Below are positions 45,501 through 54,936 of a DNA stretch of 64,000 nucleotides, piece by piece. Every line of letters starts with the position of its first letter. Position 1 is the stretch's first letter. The stretch spans positions 46,090,082 through 46,154,081 of the forward strand of contig JALGQZ010000001.1 in assembly GCA_023105745.1 (NCBI GenBank), written 5' to 3'. The stretch is from Austropuccinia psidii (taxonomy: Eukaryota; Basidiomycota; Pucciniomycetes; Pucciniales; Sphaerophragmiaceae). Under the pieces are notes generated by a model that was not told the DNA's origin, searched no databases, and saw only the letters and a program-made list of their open reading frames with translations. Position numbers and translations under genes: made by a program.

Positions 45501-46297
45501 CTGAAACAGATGGACAGACAGAGAGGGTAAATCAGATTCTAGAACAGTATCTTCGGATGTATGTCAGTTACCATCAAGATGACTGGCACACCTGGCTCCC
45601 TCTGGCTGAATTTGCCTATAATAATGCAGAACATTCATCCACAAAGCAATCACCTTTTTTCACCATTTATGGAAGAAATCCCAGCTTTGACTCAATCCAT
45701 GTTTCTCAAGATTCACCTGCTGGAAAGTTATCAACAAAACTCCAATCAGTACAGCAAGTTGTCAAAGAAGAATTAGAGTCAGCAATAAGAAGATTCAAGA
45801 AGTATGCAGATAGAAATAGAGCAATTCCACCTGATTTCCAACCTGGGGACAAAGTATGGCTAGCTTCCAAGAACATCAAGACAACAAGACCCACCAAGAA
45901 ACTTTCAGAAAGATGGTTGGGACCCTTTGAAGTTCTCAAGAAGATTGGCAGCCATGCATATCACCTCAAGTTGCCTCAACAATGGAAGTCAGTTCACCCT
46001 GTTTTCCATGTGTCCTTGTTAGAACCAGTGAAGCAATCAACTATCCCAAATCGACACCAATTGCCACCACCTCCAGTAATAGTGGAAGAGCAAGAAGAAT
46101 GGGAAGTGGCTCAGGTTCTGGACTCAAAACTCAAGAGAGGTTCATTATGGTATTTAGTGGAGTGGAAAGGATTCAATGAAGACCCAGAAAGAACAACTTG
46201 GGAACCAGCTTCCAACCTTACCAACTCCCCAGACCTTGTCAAGGACTTTCACACCTTGTATCCTGACAAGCCTGGCCCAAATGCCTCAAGAGTTTGA
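42563..46297 (+). CDS. pol: Pol of element A: protease, RT, RNase H, integrase, chromodomain
   Basis: Open in one frame to 46297 and probably made as a Gag-Pol fusion by -1 frameshift. Counting from codon 42596 (a GTG, not taken as a start): protease box IDSGATNSFI at about 43; RT with YLDDIM at 439-442; RNase H ETDASDYALGAVLSQ (Asp 588), HDKELLGIVWALKRW and LPDALSRR; integrase zinc finger from His 810 to CQQC; catalytic triad Asp 880 (SMDFITQLP), Asp 940 (VSDRGSLF), Glu 976 (DGQTERVNQ), spacing DD35E; GPFEVL and VFHVSLL near the C-terminal integrase domain; chromodomain about 1168-1220 (WYLVEWKGF, TTWEPASNL). Chromodomains of this class bind methylated histone H3 tails and steer insertion into heterochromatin (family knowledge). 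No defect seen. Confidence 0.95.
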   Translation, partial: QAGKSLSGNHDVFNGSHLFPSRAQLCTLNTSVKKSLKFLIFSSISDIFYSILIDSGATNSFIAKNFVLKYSLTMSELPEKIPLFILDSNESTSLFITHYTKWVVDLPSFPSFEWDFFIIDSPKGEDLILGYDFLYHFNPIIDWKNGLITYDSSHKDSSGIISSTSNDLSTAVNSVALVGELKTPSLPPSVHIPSIFPSQSLLPLRDEVFKEIKDVGEDVAISSLHLFQGDMDLPPLSFHASLEEQWDEEEEPEEIETVLKVVPPVYHKYLDVFPKVKAEKLPPHRACDHHIELEGLLPPVGVIYSLSKNESETLRAYISENVEKGFIRPSSSSTGAPVLFVKKKDGGLRLCVDYRKLNAVTRKNRYPVPPMNQLLTVFNGATIFSKIDLRGAYNLLRIKEGDEHLTAFRTKYGSYEYLVMPFGLTNAPASFQNLVNDIFADYLDIFVVVYLDDIMVFSSSLDEHVKHVASVLQRLRDNNLFAKASKCVFHASSVEYLGYVVSSDGLKMDSSKVQQILNWPQPKNIKALQSFLGFANFYRRFIKNYSKKISALTSLLKKDSPFIFNEEALSQFQILKEAFATAPILSHFNPSLPTIVETDASDYALGAVLSQVNDSGKHPIAFDSRKLLPAELNYEIHDKELLGIVWALKRWRAFLLSLSDSFEVLTDHCSLQYFMSSKVLTRRQARWAEFLSEFHFVITYRPGRLATLPDALSRRDDVYPERGVDFISKNPQNFHQVLKQNEIQESRFFSIKVEMFSDLVDQIQRQVWQDKDYKEILKKLARGESVPDYSLEPQANLLLFKDRVVIPSNHEVQLDILQRRHDSPLAGHPGQEKTLKLIKRDFYWAGMNQIIKDYVSSCQQCSRNKNIHHKKFGLLKPLQIPSGPWNSLSMDFITQLPLSSNFDSILVVVDRFSKMAIFIPTYSTITALDLAQIFINHVFSKHGLPISIVSDRGSLFVSSFWTQLCQQLKISRDLSTAFHPETDGQTERVNQILEQYLRMYVSYHQDDWHTWLPLAEFAYNNAEHSSTKQSPFFTIYGRNPSFDSIHVSQDSPAGKLSTKLQSVQQVVKEELESAIRRFKKYADRNRAIPPDFQPGDKVWLASKNIKTTRPTKKLSERWLGPFEVLKKIGSHAYHLKLPQQWKSVHPVFHVSLLEPVKQSTIPNRHQLPPPPVIVEEQEEWEVAQVLDSKLKRGSLWYLVEWKGFNEDPERTTWEPASNLTNSPDLVKDFHTLYPDKPGPNASRV
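42569..42613 (+). promoter_or_regulatory. Programmed -1 frameshift signal, gag-pol of element A
   Basis: Slippery heptamer G GGA AAA at 42569-42575 in the gag frame, then a 6-nt spacer holding the gag stop (TGA 42579-42581), then a hairpin: arm GTGGGAATCAT 42582-42592, 10-nt loop, arm ATGGTTCTCAC 42603-42613, eleven pairs including two G-U. The pol frame is open from 42563, so gag and pol overlap by 19 nt in the -1 relation. This is the standard layout of retroviral -1 frameshift sites. Conserved in B. Confidence 0.8.
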
Positions 46298-47280
46298 TTT
46301 TATGGTGCTTGGTGGGGATTGGAGTTTATGAAAGTAAGTTCCTCTCCTGGCATGCACCTTTAAGGGGGTATTCTACCCAAATTTGTTGTAAGCATCACCT
46401 TGGCCACTTTGTGAGCACTTGTCAATTTTTTGGACAGGTTCAGAAGGCCTTGCAACATAATACCCTCAAGATTTGGACTTTTCATCAAGATTTGGCCCAA
46501 TCATTTCCTTTATTTTCTCTTCTTTCTTTAATCATGCCATAAATTATCTTTCAAGACATTCATTATCAAATTCATCTTATGGCATATTTCAATTTTCATT
46601 TATGGTGCTTGGTGGGGAGTGGAAGTTATGAAAGTAAGTTCCATCTCCTGGTATGCATCCCTGAGGGGTCTAATTCTTGTAAAACATTACCTTGGCCACG
46701 CTGTGAGCATCAAATGCTTGGTTTTATCTTTCAGAACATTTTGGCCAAAATCAAGAATCTCACCACAAGAAGGACAACCCTCAGGAATTTCTTATTTCTT
46801 TCCTTACTCTCTTTTTCTCTCAATTCTTTTCATTTTTATTTTTTATTTTTATTCCTTTTACTTGTATCTTTTATTTTTATTTTTATTTTCATTTTTATTT
46901 CTTATTTCAAAAAGCAGTAGTCATCACTCCCATCTCACGTTTGGGGAGTCAATTCATTCAATAATCAAAGAGCAAAACACTAGTAATGGTAAAGACCACC
47001 TACAGATAATCCTCATCAAAACTTCTTCAAGTCAGCCTTAAACTCATTCCTTAAGATCAAAATTGAAAGCCAAAACCCAATCAGCAAGGTTTTTATGGAA
47101 ATTGACCAATCAAGGAGGGGATAAGAAGAAGATGTTCAAGAAAAATAAAAATCAAGTTCATAGAAGAAATTGTTTCAAATGGCCCAATTGGCCAATTTCA
47201 TCAAGATATGCACTTTGGCACAATTGGCCATATCAGACCTCAAAACATTAAAACAGCCAATTTTCATCAATTCTTATCAT
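46298..47280 (+). other. Post-pol region of element A, duplicated block
   Basis: A block beginning TATGGTGCTTGGTGGGGA and containing GAAAGTAAGTTCC and CTTGGCCAC..TGTGAGCA occurs at 46300-46420 and again at 46603-46720. Element B has the same pair at 60017-60135 and 60383-60495, so the duplication predates their split. A third short echo (TTATGGTGCT) lies at 48403, close to the polypurine tract. A pyrimidine-rich T/C tract follows at 46790-46910. Open frames here are not conserved as proteins. Confidence 0.7.
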
Positions 47281-47304
47281 AATATGCTTAATTAGGCATA
47301 TTGG

Positions 47305-47990
47305 CAAATTTGCGCATTTTGCGCATTTTTGCGCATTTGCGCACTTTTTGCGCACTTTTGCGCAAAAAGGCCTTTTTTCTTGTCAAAAGCCTTCAAAAGG
47401 CCTTTTTGGCCAAAATCATTATAATTGCGCATTTGCGCACTTTGCGCAAAATTTGCGCACTTTGCGCATTTTTGCGCATTTTGCGCATATTTGCGCAAAA
47501 ATGCGCAAAATGGCCAAAACCCACTTTTAGGCCATTTTATCACAACAATTCAGTTTTTTCCATCATTTTCACCAGTTATGCCACATAGGGCATATTTGCG
47601 CATTTGCGCATTTTGCGCAAAATTTGCGCACTTTGCGCATTTTTGCGCATTTGCGCATATTTGCGCATTTTGCGCAAAAATGCGCAAAATGGCCAAAACC
47701 CACTTTTAGGCCATTTTCTCACAAAAATTCAGTTTTTCCATCATTTTCACCAGTTTTGCCACATATGGCATATTTGCGCATTTGCGCACTTTGCGCATTT
47801 TTGCGCATTTGCGCATATTTGCGCATTTTGCGCAAAAATGCGCAAAATGGCCAAAACCCACTTTTAGGCCATTTTTTCACAATAATTCAATTTTTTCATC
47901 ATTTTCACCAAATTATGCCAAATATGGCATATTTGCGCATTTGCGCATTTTGCGCATTTTTGCGCATTTTGCGCATTTCTGCGCAAATTG
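47305..47990 (+). repeat. TGCGCA-rich tandem array in the tail of element A
   Basis: About 39 copies of the self-complementary GCGCA/TGCGCA core within 690 bp, separated by short A or T runs. A higher-order unit beginning TGGCCAAAACCCACTTTTAGG recurs at 47511, 47690, 47848 and (diverged) 47989, periods 179, 158 and 141 bp, each carrying its own run of TGCGCA. Non-coding; the open frames over it simply read the repeat. Confidence 0.9.
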
Positions 47991-48430
47991 GCCAAAAACC
48001 CATTTTTTCACATTTTCAGGGATTTTGGCCAGGACTACTCATTTAGTCCAAAAATTTCAAATGTTGGCCACCTTATGCCAACACTCTAAATTCAAAATTA
48101 TGATGATTTCAAGTGGTCTTGGGACAAAAAACTCAAATCAACCACCTTTCAAAAGCCATGAGGACTCAAGAAAAGTTGATGAAGACACTCAAGACAAGAT
48201 TAAAGGAATTTTTATGAAGATTGAAGGCAGTTTGAATGAAACAGAGGAAATTCAGAATCAAAATCAAGGGGAAAATACCTACAATAGTTAAATGAAGATT
48301 GGTTTGAGTATTGATTGAAGAAGAAGTTTTAAGGGGAAAATCTTAAGGAATTGGGGACAAGAACTGTTTGAATTGATTGCAAGCTCATCAAGACTCACTA
48401 TACTTATGGTGCTCAGAGCTCACCACTTTC
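47991..48430 (+). other. Distal tail of element A before the polypurine tract
   Basis: Single-copy 3' untranslated sequence. A frame through 48062-48291 ends in an acidic, glutamine-rich stretch but starts inside the TGCGCA array and is not supported as a gene. Confidence 0.4.
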
Positions 48431-48443
48431 AAGAGGGGGATAA
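48431..48443 (+). promoter_or_regulatory. Polypurine tract of element A
   Basis: AAGAGGGGGA followed by TAA and the 3' LTR start TGTCAC at 48444. Confidence 0.75.
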
Positions 48444-49209
48444 TGTCACAGCCAAGGAGGCAGGGGCATTTCCAATCATCATCAGCAAATCATTATATCA
48501 TGGATACCCTTCAAAACCCAATCAGCAAGGGGGTTTCATTCAAGACCCTCCAAATACAGTTTTCATACAGGCAAGATCCAAATACAGTTTCAAACCTCAA
48601 TACAGTTTCATACAGGCAAGACTCAAATACAGGATTCACCAAATACAGGCCTGTAATCAATACAGGCGCAAATACCTGTATTGACTGTATAACCTGTATT
48701 GGATTCACCAATACAGGATTCAATCCCACATCCAACTTCTTCCAGCATACAGACAAGTATCTCAACACTCAAACTCCAAGGCTGGCATTTCTCACATATA
48801 CCAGCCCCTCTTCACCCACCTGGGGGTTTTTCCCCCAGTTAATTAAAATAGTTGATTTATTATTTAATATTATTTTATTCTCACTTTTGGAATATTATTT
48901 TATTACTTATTAAGTTAGTCTTAGCCTTCCCTCACCTGTTCAGTAGAGTCCTGGTGGCCATATCCTTATTAATTCCTTTTCTCTTTTCTGAACAGGTTGA
49001 AACAGTGACTCAGGATTATTTGTGGTTGGCTCTTTATTATTGCTTTTGTTTTGTCTCTCTTATTTTTTATGCTTATTATTTTATGACTAGGAATTTATCC
49101 TCTTACTCCATTACTCTTATCATTTGAGTACTTTTCTTCTGAGCCCTCCATAAGTAAGTCTGTTCACTGAGTGCCAGGCCCTCTTCATTTTAGAAGAGCC
49201 CCTGTAACA
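48444..49209 (+). repeat. 3' LTR of element A
   Basis: 766 bp, offset 8772 from the 5' LTR. The only difference I found is G to A in the terminal octamer (CTGTAACA). Followed by TSD GATAC at 49210-49214. Confidence 0.95.
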
Positions 49210-49214
49210 GATAC

Positions 49215-50265
49215 TTCATTATTTCTTTGCCATAAATGGTTGTGTATCCACATAAAGTCATCTAATTTAGTAAATAGGATATGCTTATGTGACACAATAT
49301 GATGCTATCATAAATGAAAATTAGTTAAATTATTTCTCAAGAATTTCTTTTTAATTTTAATCATTTGTATTCCTCTTGAATCTGTTAGGAAGGCCTAAAA
49401 GGAGGGGCCTTTAACTATTTTTTTACAAATATTCATCCTCATCATCAATTTAGTATTCCAACCATTATTGAAAAAATTGTATTATCTATCTAATTTATCA
49501 GATTTTGAATACAAAACCAAATTATTTTCCATCAAATACCCTCTCAGATTTTATATTTTGGTTTTTCCAAAGGTTGTGAGCTATATATTGGACCTTCCTA
49601 CTGTTTTTGAGGTATCCAGGAATGAAATATTCAATGGGATGTAAATCCTATATTAATGTATATATTCCTTGAATATTATAAGCATTTTTTATCTCTTTTT
49701 ATCTTTCATTTGAGAGGCTCTCAATATTTTATTTTGGTATGAGATTGTAAATTCAATTATACCTATTTTCATCAAGTCAAGTATTTGATTCCTGCTTTAC
49801 TCTGTATCAAAATTATTAAAAACAACTGAAGGAATAATTAAGCTTCCGTTTTTCTGCATTCTTATTTACAAGAAGCTCTTTATCAAATTTCAGATAAGGA
49901 AAAGCTGTAATAATAGTAATTAAAATGAGCATAATCTATATTCTCATAGGGAGATGTTACATTTGGGGTCCCAGGAAAGTTTTTTAAGCCTTTGGCCTGG
50001 TTTGTCAATATTTCTGTAAGTTTCCAATTAAAGGGCTCAAAAAATGAGTATTTCTTATTCTTAGGGATCTATTGTTATTTTGAATTTTTCTTAATATTAA
50101 TCACCTAGTTTATAATAAACTTAAGTTTTCCTATACATGCTCTTATGAGATCCAAAGACTCACAGAATTATCTTTTATTTACTCTTAATTTTACTTCAAA
50201 ATTATAATGAAATATCTCTTAAAAAACTATATTTGTATTCTCTCAATATTTTCTCTTTTGAGCCT
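49215..50265. other. AT-rich sequence without recognised features
   Basis: Continuation of the target of element A. No coding motif or LTR end found. Confidence 0.35.
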
Positions 50266-50500
50266 TGAGGTATATTTGACATACCCACATAGGCCACAAT
50301 TAGTATAAGAATACCTTTTGAAGTATGCATAACCCATAAGTCATGAATATTTCCAAAATTCATCATTTTTCATTTGATAAAGATTAATGCCTTTTTTGTA
50401 AGCAAATCCATGAGTTTAAGGCCATATTTAGACTCTACACAAAATTTCATCTAGGATAACTTCATAGGGTGAATAAGATTAAATTAACTGTATGAGGTGG
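50266..50500 (+). mobile_element. Family-E LTR fragment, reversed relative to the copy at 5051
   Basis: GAGCCTTGAGGTATATTTGAC to ACTGTATGAGGTGG is the reverse complement of the last 235 bp of the E LTR at about 6725-6969. It stops where an F LTR begins, so F inserted here. Confidence 0.65.
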
Positions 50501-52233
50501 TATAAGGTTTGACTATGAAACAACAAGTAAAAATTACTAATATTTTACTTATTTTACTATCAATTTATTAATTAAATGGATAATAAGATTAAAAAATTAT
50601 AATAATAAGGATATATTAGAGTCATGGCATAAAATGAATTATATAATTAAGAAGGGATATAATAATAGAAATAAATTGATTTATTTATTGAAATTTATTA
50701 AGCTTACCAACAATTAATAACTGTGTAAACAATTGTTATTCAATAAGAAATAATAATTTCTAACAATAACATTACAAATATCAAAGTCATTAATTAATGT
50801 AATTACTATTTAGATTTATTATAAAATTATCAAGAATAATAATAGAGAGAAGAAATTATAATAAGAGAAAATAACTTAACTTTAACACTAATTATAATGA
50901 TTTTCCTCCTGATAATATAAATACATCTGATTTAAACTTTATTTACAATAAAAATAGAGAGAATTCCAAATTTTACTATTTTTATGTTGATTTAGAGATT
51001 TTTAAGAGAATTTCAACAAAAAATTGAAATATTGGAGTAAAAATTTCAAAGCTAGTGATTGCTAAAATATGAATATTTGTTATTTAATAATATAAGAGTT
51101 TTATATCTAAATAATAAATAAATTAACTCCTTATTTAATTTTCCATTGTATTTGATGCATCTGAGGTGGAAACAGAGGAAGAGGAGTTCTGTTTATAGTA
51201 AAGATCCTTCCTTCTAGTAGATGTTTATTGATGTTATCCACTGGAATTGATTAATTTTTTGTAGGTTTAGTGATAATAACATGAATATTAAACCTTTTGA
51301 TCTCATTATTATATCATTTTTTAGAGTTATCACTGTAAATCTAATATTTCTGAAATCATTGGCTTGGAAAATCATTTTTTTGGTGTATTATAATATTTTT
51401 GGTCATAAAAGATTAATATCCACCATTTGTATCTCTTATTTAACTGTCACACTAAAAATAAGATTAGAGTTAATGATCAGAAATGATAATTGTTAAGCCT
51501 CAAATTTAGGTTATTCATGCTACTGCAATTAAGAGAATGAATTATGATAGCTTTGAATTTCCTTACTAAGTTTCCAGCAGGACTTCATTAAATCATACAA
51601 ACTCTATTTTTGATGGTTTTTATTGTAATCCATCTTTTCTGTCAAGATTTGCTATTTAAACTTCAAACCATTATTTCAAGTGGTTATCATAATCAAAATT
51701 ACATAGTTCTTAATTTATGAGCTATTAGAATCCAAATATCTCCTTATTTTATATTTTGGACTACTTTTGATCTTTAGTGGTCAACAGCTATTACTATTTT
51801 GCTTAATATCCCCTTATATTTTGAAGCCTTGTTTATAGCTTTCCAAATGAAGTTTATATATTTCTTTTTACAGTTGTTCTGTGGTAGCTTTATTTTTGAA
51901 TAAACTCTTTATCATGTGTAATTCAAAAGACATGAGCTAAACACTATGAATATATGCACTGATCATAAAAGTGCATATATCCAGGCTATCTCAGTCAGTA
52001 TTGGCTTTACAGATATGGCATAAAGATTTCATATATGTAGTTTTTAATAGGGAATCAAATGTTGTAATTAATTACAAATTTTCATTCATTGGCTTCTGAG
52101 ATCATCAGGAATCTATACCTTTTTATGAAATTCTCCTTATTTCAAGCTATTAATTTCAATTCTTATTATAAAAATGAGTTTTGTATAGTTTTCTTGTGAC
52201 ATTTTTGGATATGTGGTCATATCTCAAAGGCTC
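50501..52233 (-). mobile_element. 3' LTR of minus-strand family-F element D
   Basis: On the minus strand runs from TGTGAGCCTTTGAGATATGACC (52233 down) to AGTCAAACCTTATA (50501). The last bases are mutated from CTTACA. It is clearly diverged from the young F LTRs at 10919 and 62410. Preceded on the minus strand by the same short pol-LTR spacer that precedes 9972. Confidence 0.8.
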
Positions 52234-52599
52234 ACATTCCCTAAAGCCAAACAGGATTGTACCAAAATCTTATATAGTTAATTAGGGTATTGTTTAGTTT
52301 CCTACCTCCTCAATGGATTTCTTAGCCTTGAAGCTCAAAAATGCTTAATTATAAAATTCTTTAGGTATTATCTAATTTCTGAAACTTCTTTTCAATTTGT
52401 CAGAATTATTTAAATATTTCTCAAGTAGAGATTAATCTTCCTGAGATGGGTTTCTTTACCTCACAGGATATTCCCTTTCTTGCTTGATTCTTGTCCTCCT
52501 TTCTTCAAGGACTTTCACAATTTTCTTTTCTTCTCCTTCTTCTGGAGGAGGAAGTCCAAGTGGTGTTTTATTTTTTAGGGGAAATAATTCCTTATCACT

Positions 52600-53259
52600 T
52601 CAACTGTGAGGCTTCATTAGACTTACAGGGAAAGCAGGGTGTTTGTTCATTAATTCACCTGTCAACTCCAGCTGTATAGCATTAGGGCCATGTAGGGCTT
52701 TGATAATCAAAGGCCCTGAAAAGAAATCTTTCGGTTTATTTTTTTCTTTAATGTTGTTAAAGTTTAAATTTGATACTAAGACTAAGTCTCCTATCTTAAG
52801 ATAAGTTGGATTATGATTTTTTTCCAATCTTTCTTTTGCATATTTGGAAGAATCTTTCATACATCTATTTGCATGATGTCTTGCTTTATCAAGAATCATT
52901 TTAAGATGGCTTGCTGTTGGATGTATGTCAGTCAACCAAGTCCTTTTTAAGGGTTTCATATTTCAGTATTGTATCCCAGCCTTTTTCCAATATTTCCAGT
53001 GTTTTACCTGTTCATGTCTTATATCCAGCTTAAGATCCGGTACTAGGGTACACCATTCATGGGTAAAACAATTGGAGTCTTTGAATTATAGTCCATAAGC
53101 ACAGAATCTTCTTATCATGTCTTCTAGAGTTTGAATCATTCTTTCTGCTGGTCCATCAGTCTGAGAGTGATAGACTGTTGAGAATAATAATTTTGTGCCA
53201 AAATGGTTATGGAGATTTTTACATAGAGCTGAGGTGAATTTGGGGTCTCTATCACTTAT
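52600..53259 (-). pseudogene. Family-F integrase C-terminal remnant of element D
   Basis: Reading down from 53259: [11 protein letters not shown] (second catalytic Asp region), [18 protein letters not shown] (catalytic Glu region), FTHEWCTLVP, then after a frame change an open stretch 52959-52600 with KIGDLVLVSNLNFNNIK and NAIQLELTGELMNKHPAFPVSLMKP. The end of pol beyond 52600 is degraded and the LTR follows at 52233. Everything upstream of SDRDPKF is missing because a family-E LTR begins at 53260. Confidence 0.8.
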
Positions 53260-53438
53260 TGTAAGATGTGACTATGAAACTGATGATAATATTACTATTA
53301 ATTAACAGTACTATGTCTGTTCTTATGAAATATAATAATAAAATATTATTATAACCACAATTGAATAATTAAAGAATCATTTCTTTCACGTGTTAAACAC
53401 TACTAGTGATTTTAACAGTGAGCAAGTAATTGTCTACA
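53260..53438 (-). mobile_element. Family-E LTR fragment
   Basis: TGTAAGATGTGACTATGAAACTGATGATAATATTACTATT... matches the first 180 bp of the LTR at 5051. It inserted into the D integrase and was in turn interrupted by element B at 53439. Confidence 0.75.
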
Positions 53439-54169
53439 TGTAACAACCATCCATCAGGGGTAAGGGTATTCATTCATACACCCACTCAAACACCCCCAAA
53501 TCAGCAAATCCAGTATCTGCATCAGCATTCAGTTTCAGCAATCTTCATTCTGAAACATGCATACAGCTTGGTACATCAATACAGCCTGTCAATACCTGTA
53601 CAGGTTGGACTCACCCAATACAGTTTCAATACACCAGTATGGAGCTGTATGATCACTCAAATACACCAAACCTCTTGTACAGGTTCTGTACAGCTGTACA
53701 GGACCTGTATTGGCCAGACTCAATTCAATCATCAATTATTCTCATGAAAATTCTTCCTCTGGATCAGGGCTGGTGATTCTCACATATACCAGCCCCTCTT
53801 TCTCCCCAGTTAATTAATTTAGTTTATTTATTATTTTATAATTATTCTTATCCTTATAATTGGGTATTATAATTATTTAATTTTAAGTTAGTCTTTGCCT
53901 GTACAGTATGAGTTGGGTGGCCATATCCTTATTAACCCTTCTCTTTCCATTCTGACAGGTTGAAACAGTGGACTTGGACTTGTTTGTGGTTGGCTCTTCT
54001 ATTTCTTACTGTTATTTCTTGTTGCTTCTTTTCTTATATTTATTCTTTTAGCAATTTATCTTTAACACTCTTCAGTGCATTCCTTCTTACCATATCTTTG
54101 AGCCCTCCATAAGTGAGTCCCAGTTTACTGAGTGCCGGGCCCTCTTCACTTCAAAGAGCCCCTGTGACA
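53439..54169 (+). repeat. 5' LTR of element B
   Basis: About 731 bp from TGTAACAACC to CCCTGTGACA. The second half matches LTR A (CACATATACCAGCCCC, AGTTAGTCTT, GGTGGCCATATCCTTATTAA, GAGCCCTCCATAAG, GAGCCCCTGTGACA); the U3 is diverged but also rich in CTGTAC and TACAG. No 3' LTR of B was found in the window. Confidence 0.85.
53808..53821 (+). promoter_or_regulatory. Putative self-primer segment in LTR B
   Basis: AGTTAATTAATTTA, exact reverse complement of 54171-54184. It differs from the A segment at two positions, and both changes are matched by complementary changes at the primer site. Confidence 0.65.
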
Positions 54170-54184
54170 TTAAATTAATTAACT
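54170..54184 (+). promoter_or_regulatory. Putative self-priming primer-binding site of element B
   Basis: TAAATTAATTAACT begins one base after the LTR end (54169), as in A, and pairs over 14 bp with 53808-53821. Confidence 0.65.
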
Positions 54185-54936
54185 CATATTTGATTCTTTC
54201 TTTCATTCATTTTATTCATTTCTCTCATTCTTCAATTATGACCTTTTCATTATTTTATGATTTTTTTTCTCTCTCATCAATTTTCATCTCATTCATTTCA
54301 TTCAAAATTAAAATTGATTCTCTTTCTCATTTCGAAAATTCTGCTGACCATTTCACTTTATTCTTTATCATTCTCATTTCTCTTTTTGTCTGAATTCAGG
54401 TTTTTATCAGGTTATTTGAGTGGAATTATTTGGGTTAATTGATTCATCATTCAGGGATCTTATTGATTTGGGGCATTCAGTTATTTTGGTTTTGAAATTT
54501 CTCAAATTTATTGATTGATTCCTCAAGAAATTGATTTCACCTCAAGACTTTGATTTGAATTTTATTGATTTGATTGATTGACTTGATTTGATTCCTCAAG
54601 ATAGCTGATTTATCCTCAAGATTTGATTTGATTCATTGATTTGAATTTGATTCCTCAAGAAAATTGAATTGATTTTTGAAGATATTGATTGAATTCCTCA
54701 AGGCTTAATTGATTTGATTTTGAATTGACTTGACTTACTTGATTTGACTTATTGATTGAAATTGATTGTTCATAAGAATTTGACTTTGTCATCTTCACTC
54801 TTCAAGATTTATTCATATTGATTCACTTCAAGACTATTTATTGATTTCTCAAGTTCATCAAGATTCTCATTTGATTGTTTTGGTCAAGCCTTAGTTTATT
54901 CAAAGTATCATCAAGTTTTATTTCATTTTATTCAAA
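54185..54936 (+). other. Leader of element B
   Basis: Same organisation as leader A, with TTGATT and TCAAGA motifs from about 54430 to the gag start. Confidence 0.6.

Larger units (their letters stand above)
39672..49209 (+). mobile_element. Element A: complete, apparently intact Ty3/gypsy chromovirus
   Basis: 9538 bp, 766-bp LTRs, perfect TSD GATAC at 39667-39671 and 49210-49214. I found one difference between the LTRs, the fourth base from the end (5' CTGTGACA, 3' CTGTAACA). Order: LTR, self-complementary primer site, 0.77-kb leader, gag, gag-pol overlap with frameshift signal, pol ending in a chromodomain, a 2.1-kb non-coding tail with tandem repeats, polypurine tract, LTR. All catalytic residues that I can locate are present, so it may be active. 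Chromodomain presence places it in the chromoviruses (established family knowledge). Confidence 0.95.

Noticed and set aside
47511..48000. CRISPR-like repeat array
   Set aside because: Repeat units contain internal hexamer runs, have variable period and lie within a retrotransposon of a eukaryote.
47292..48291. Several overlapping open frames on both strands over the TGCGCA array (Ala/His/Phe/Cys-rich)
   Set aside because: They read the hexamer repeat in different frames and have no domain; no conserved start.
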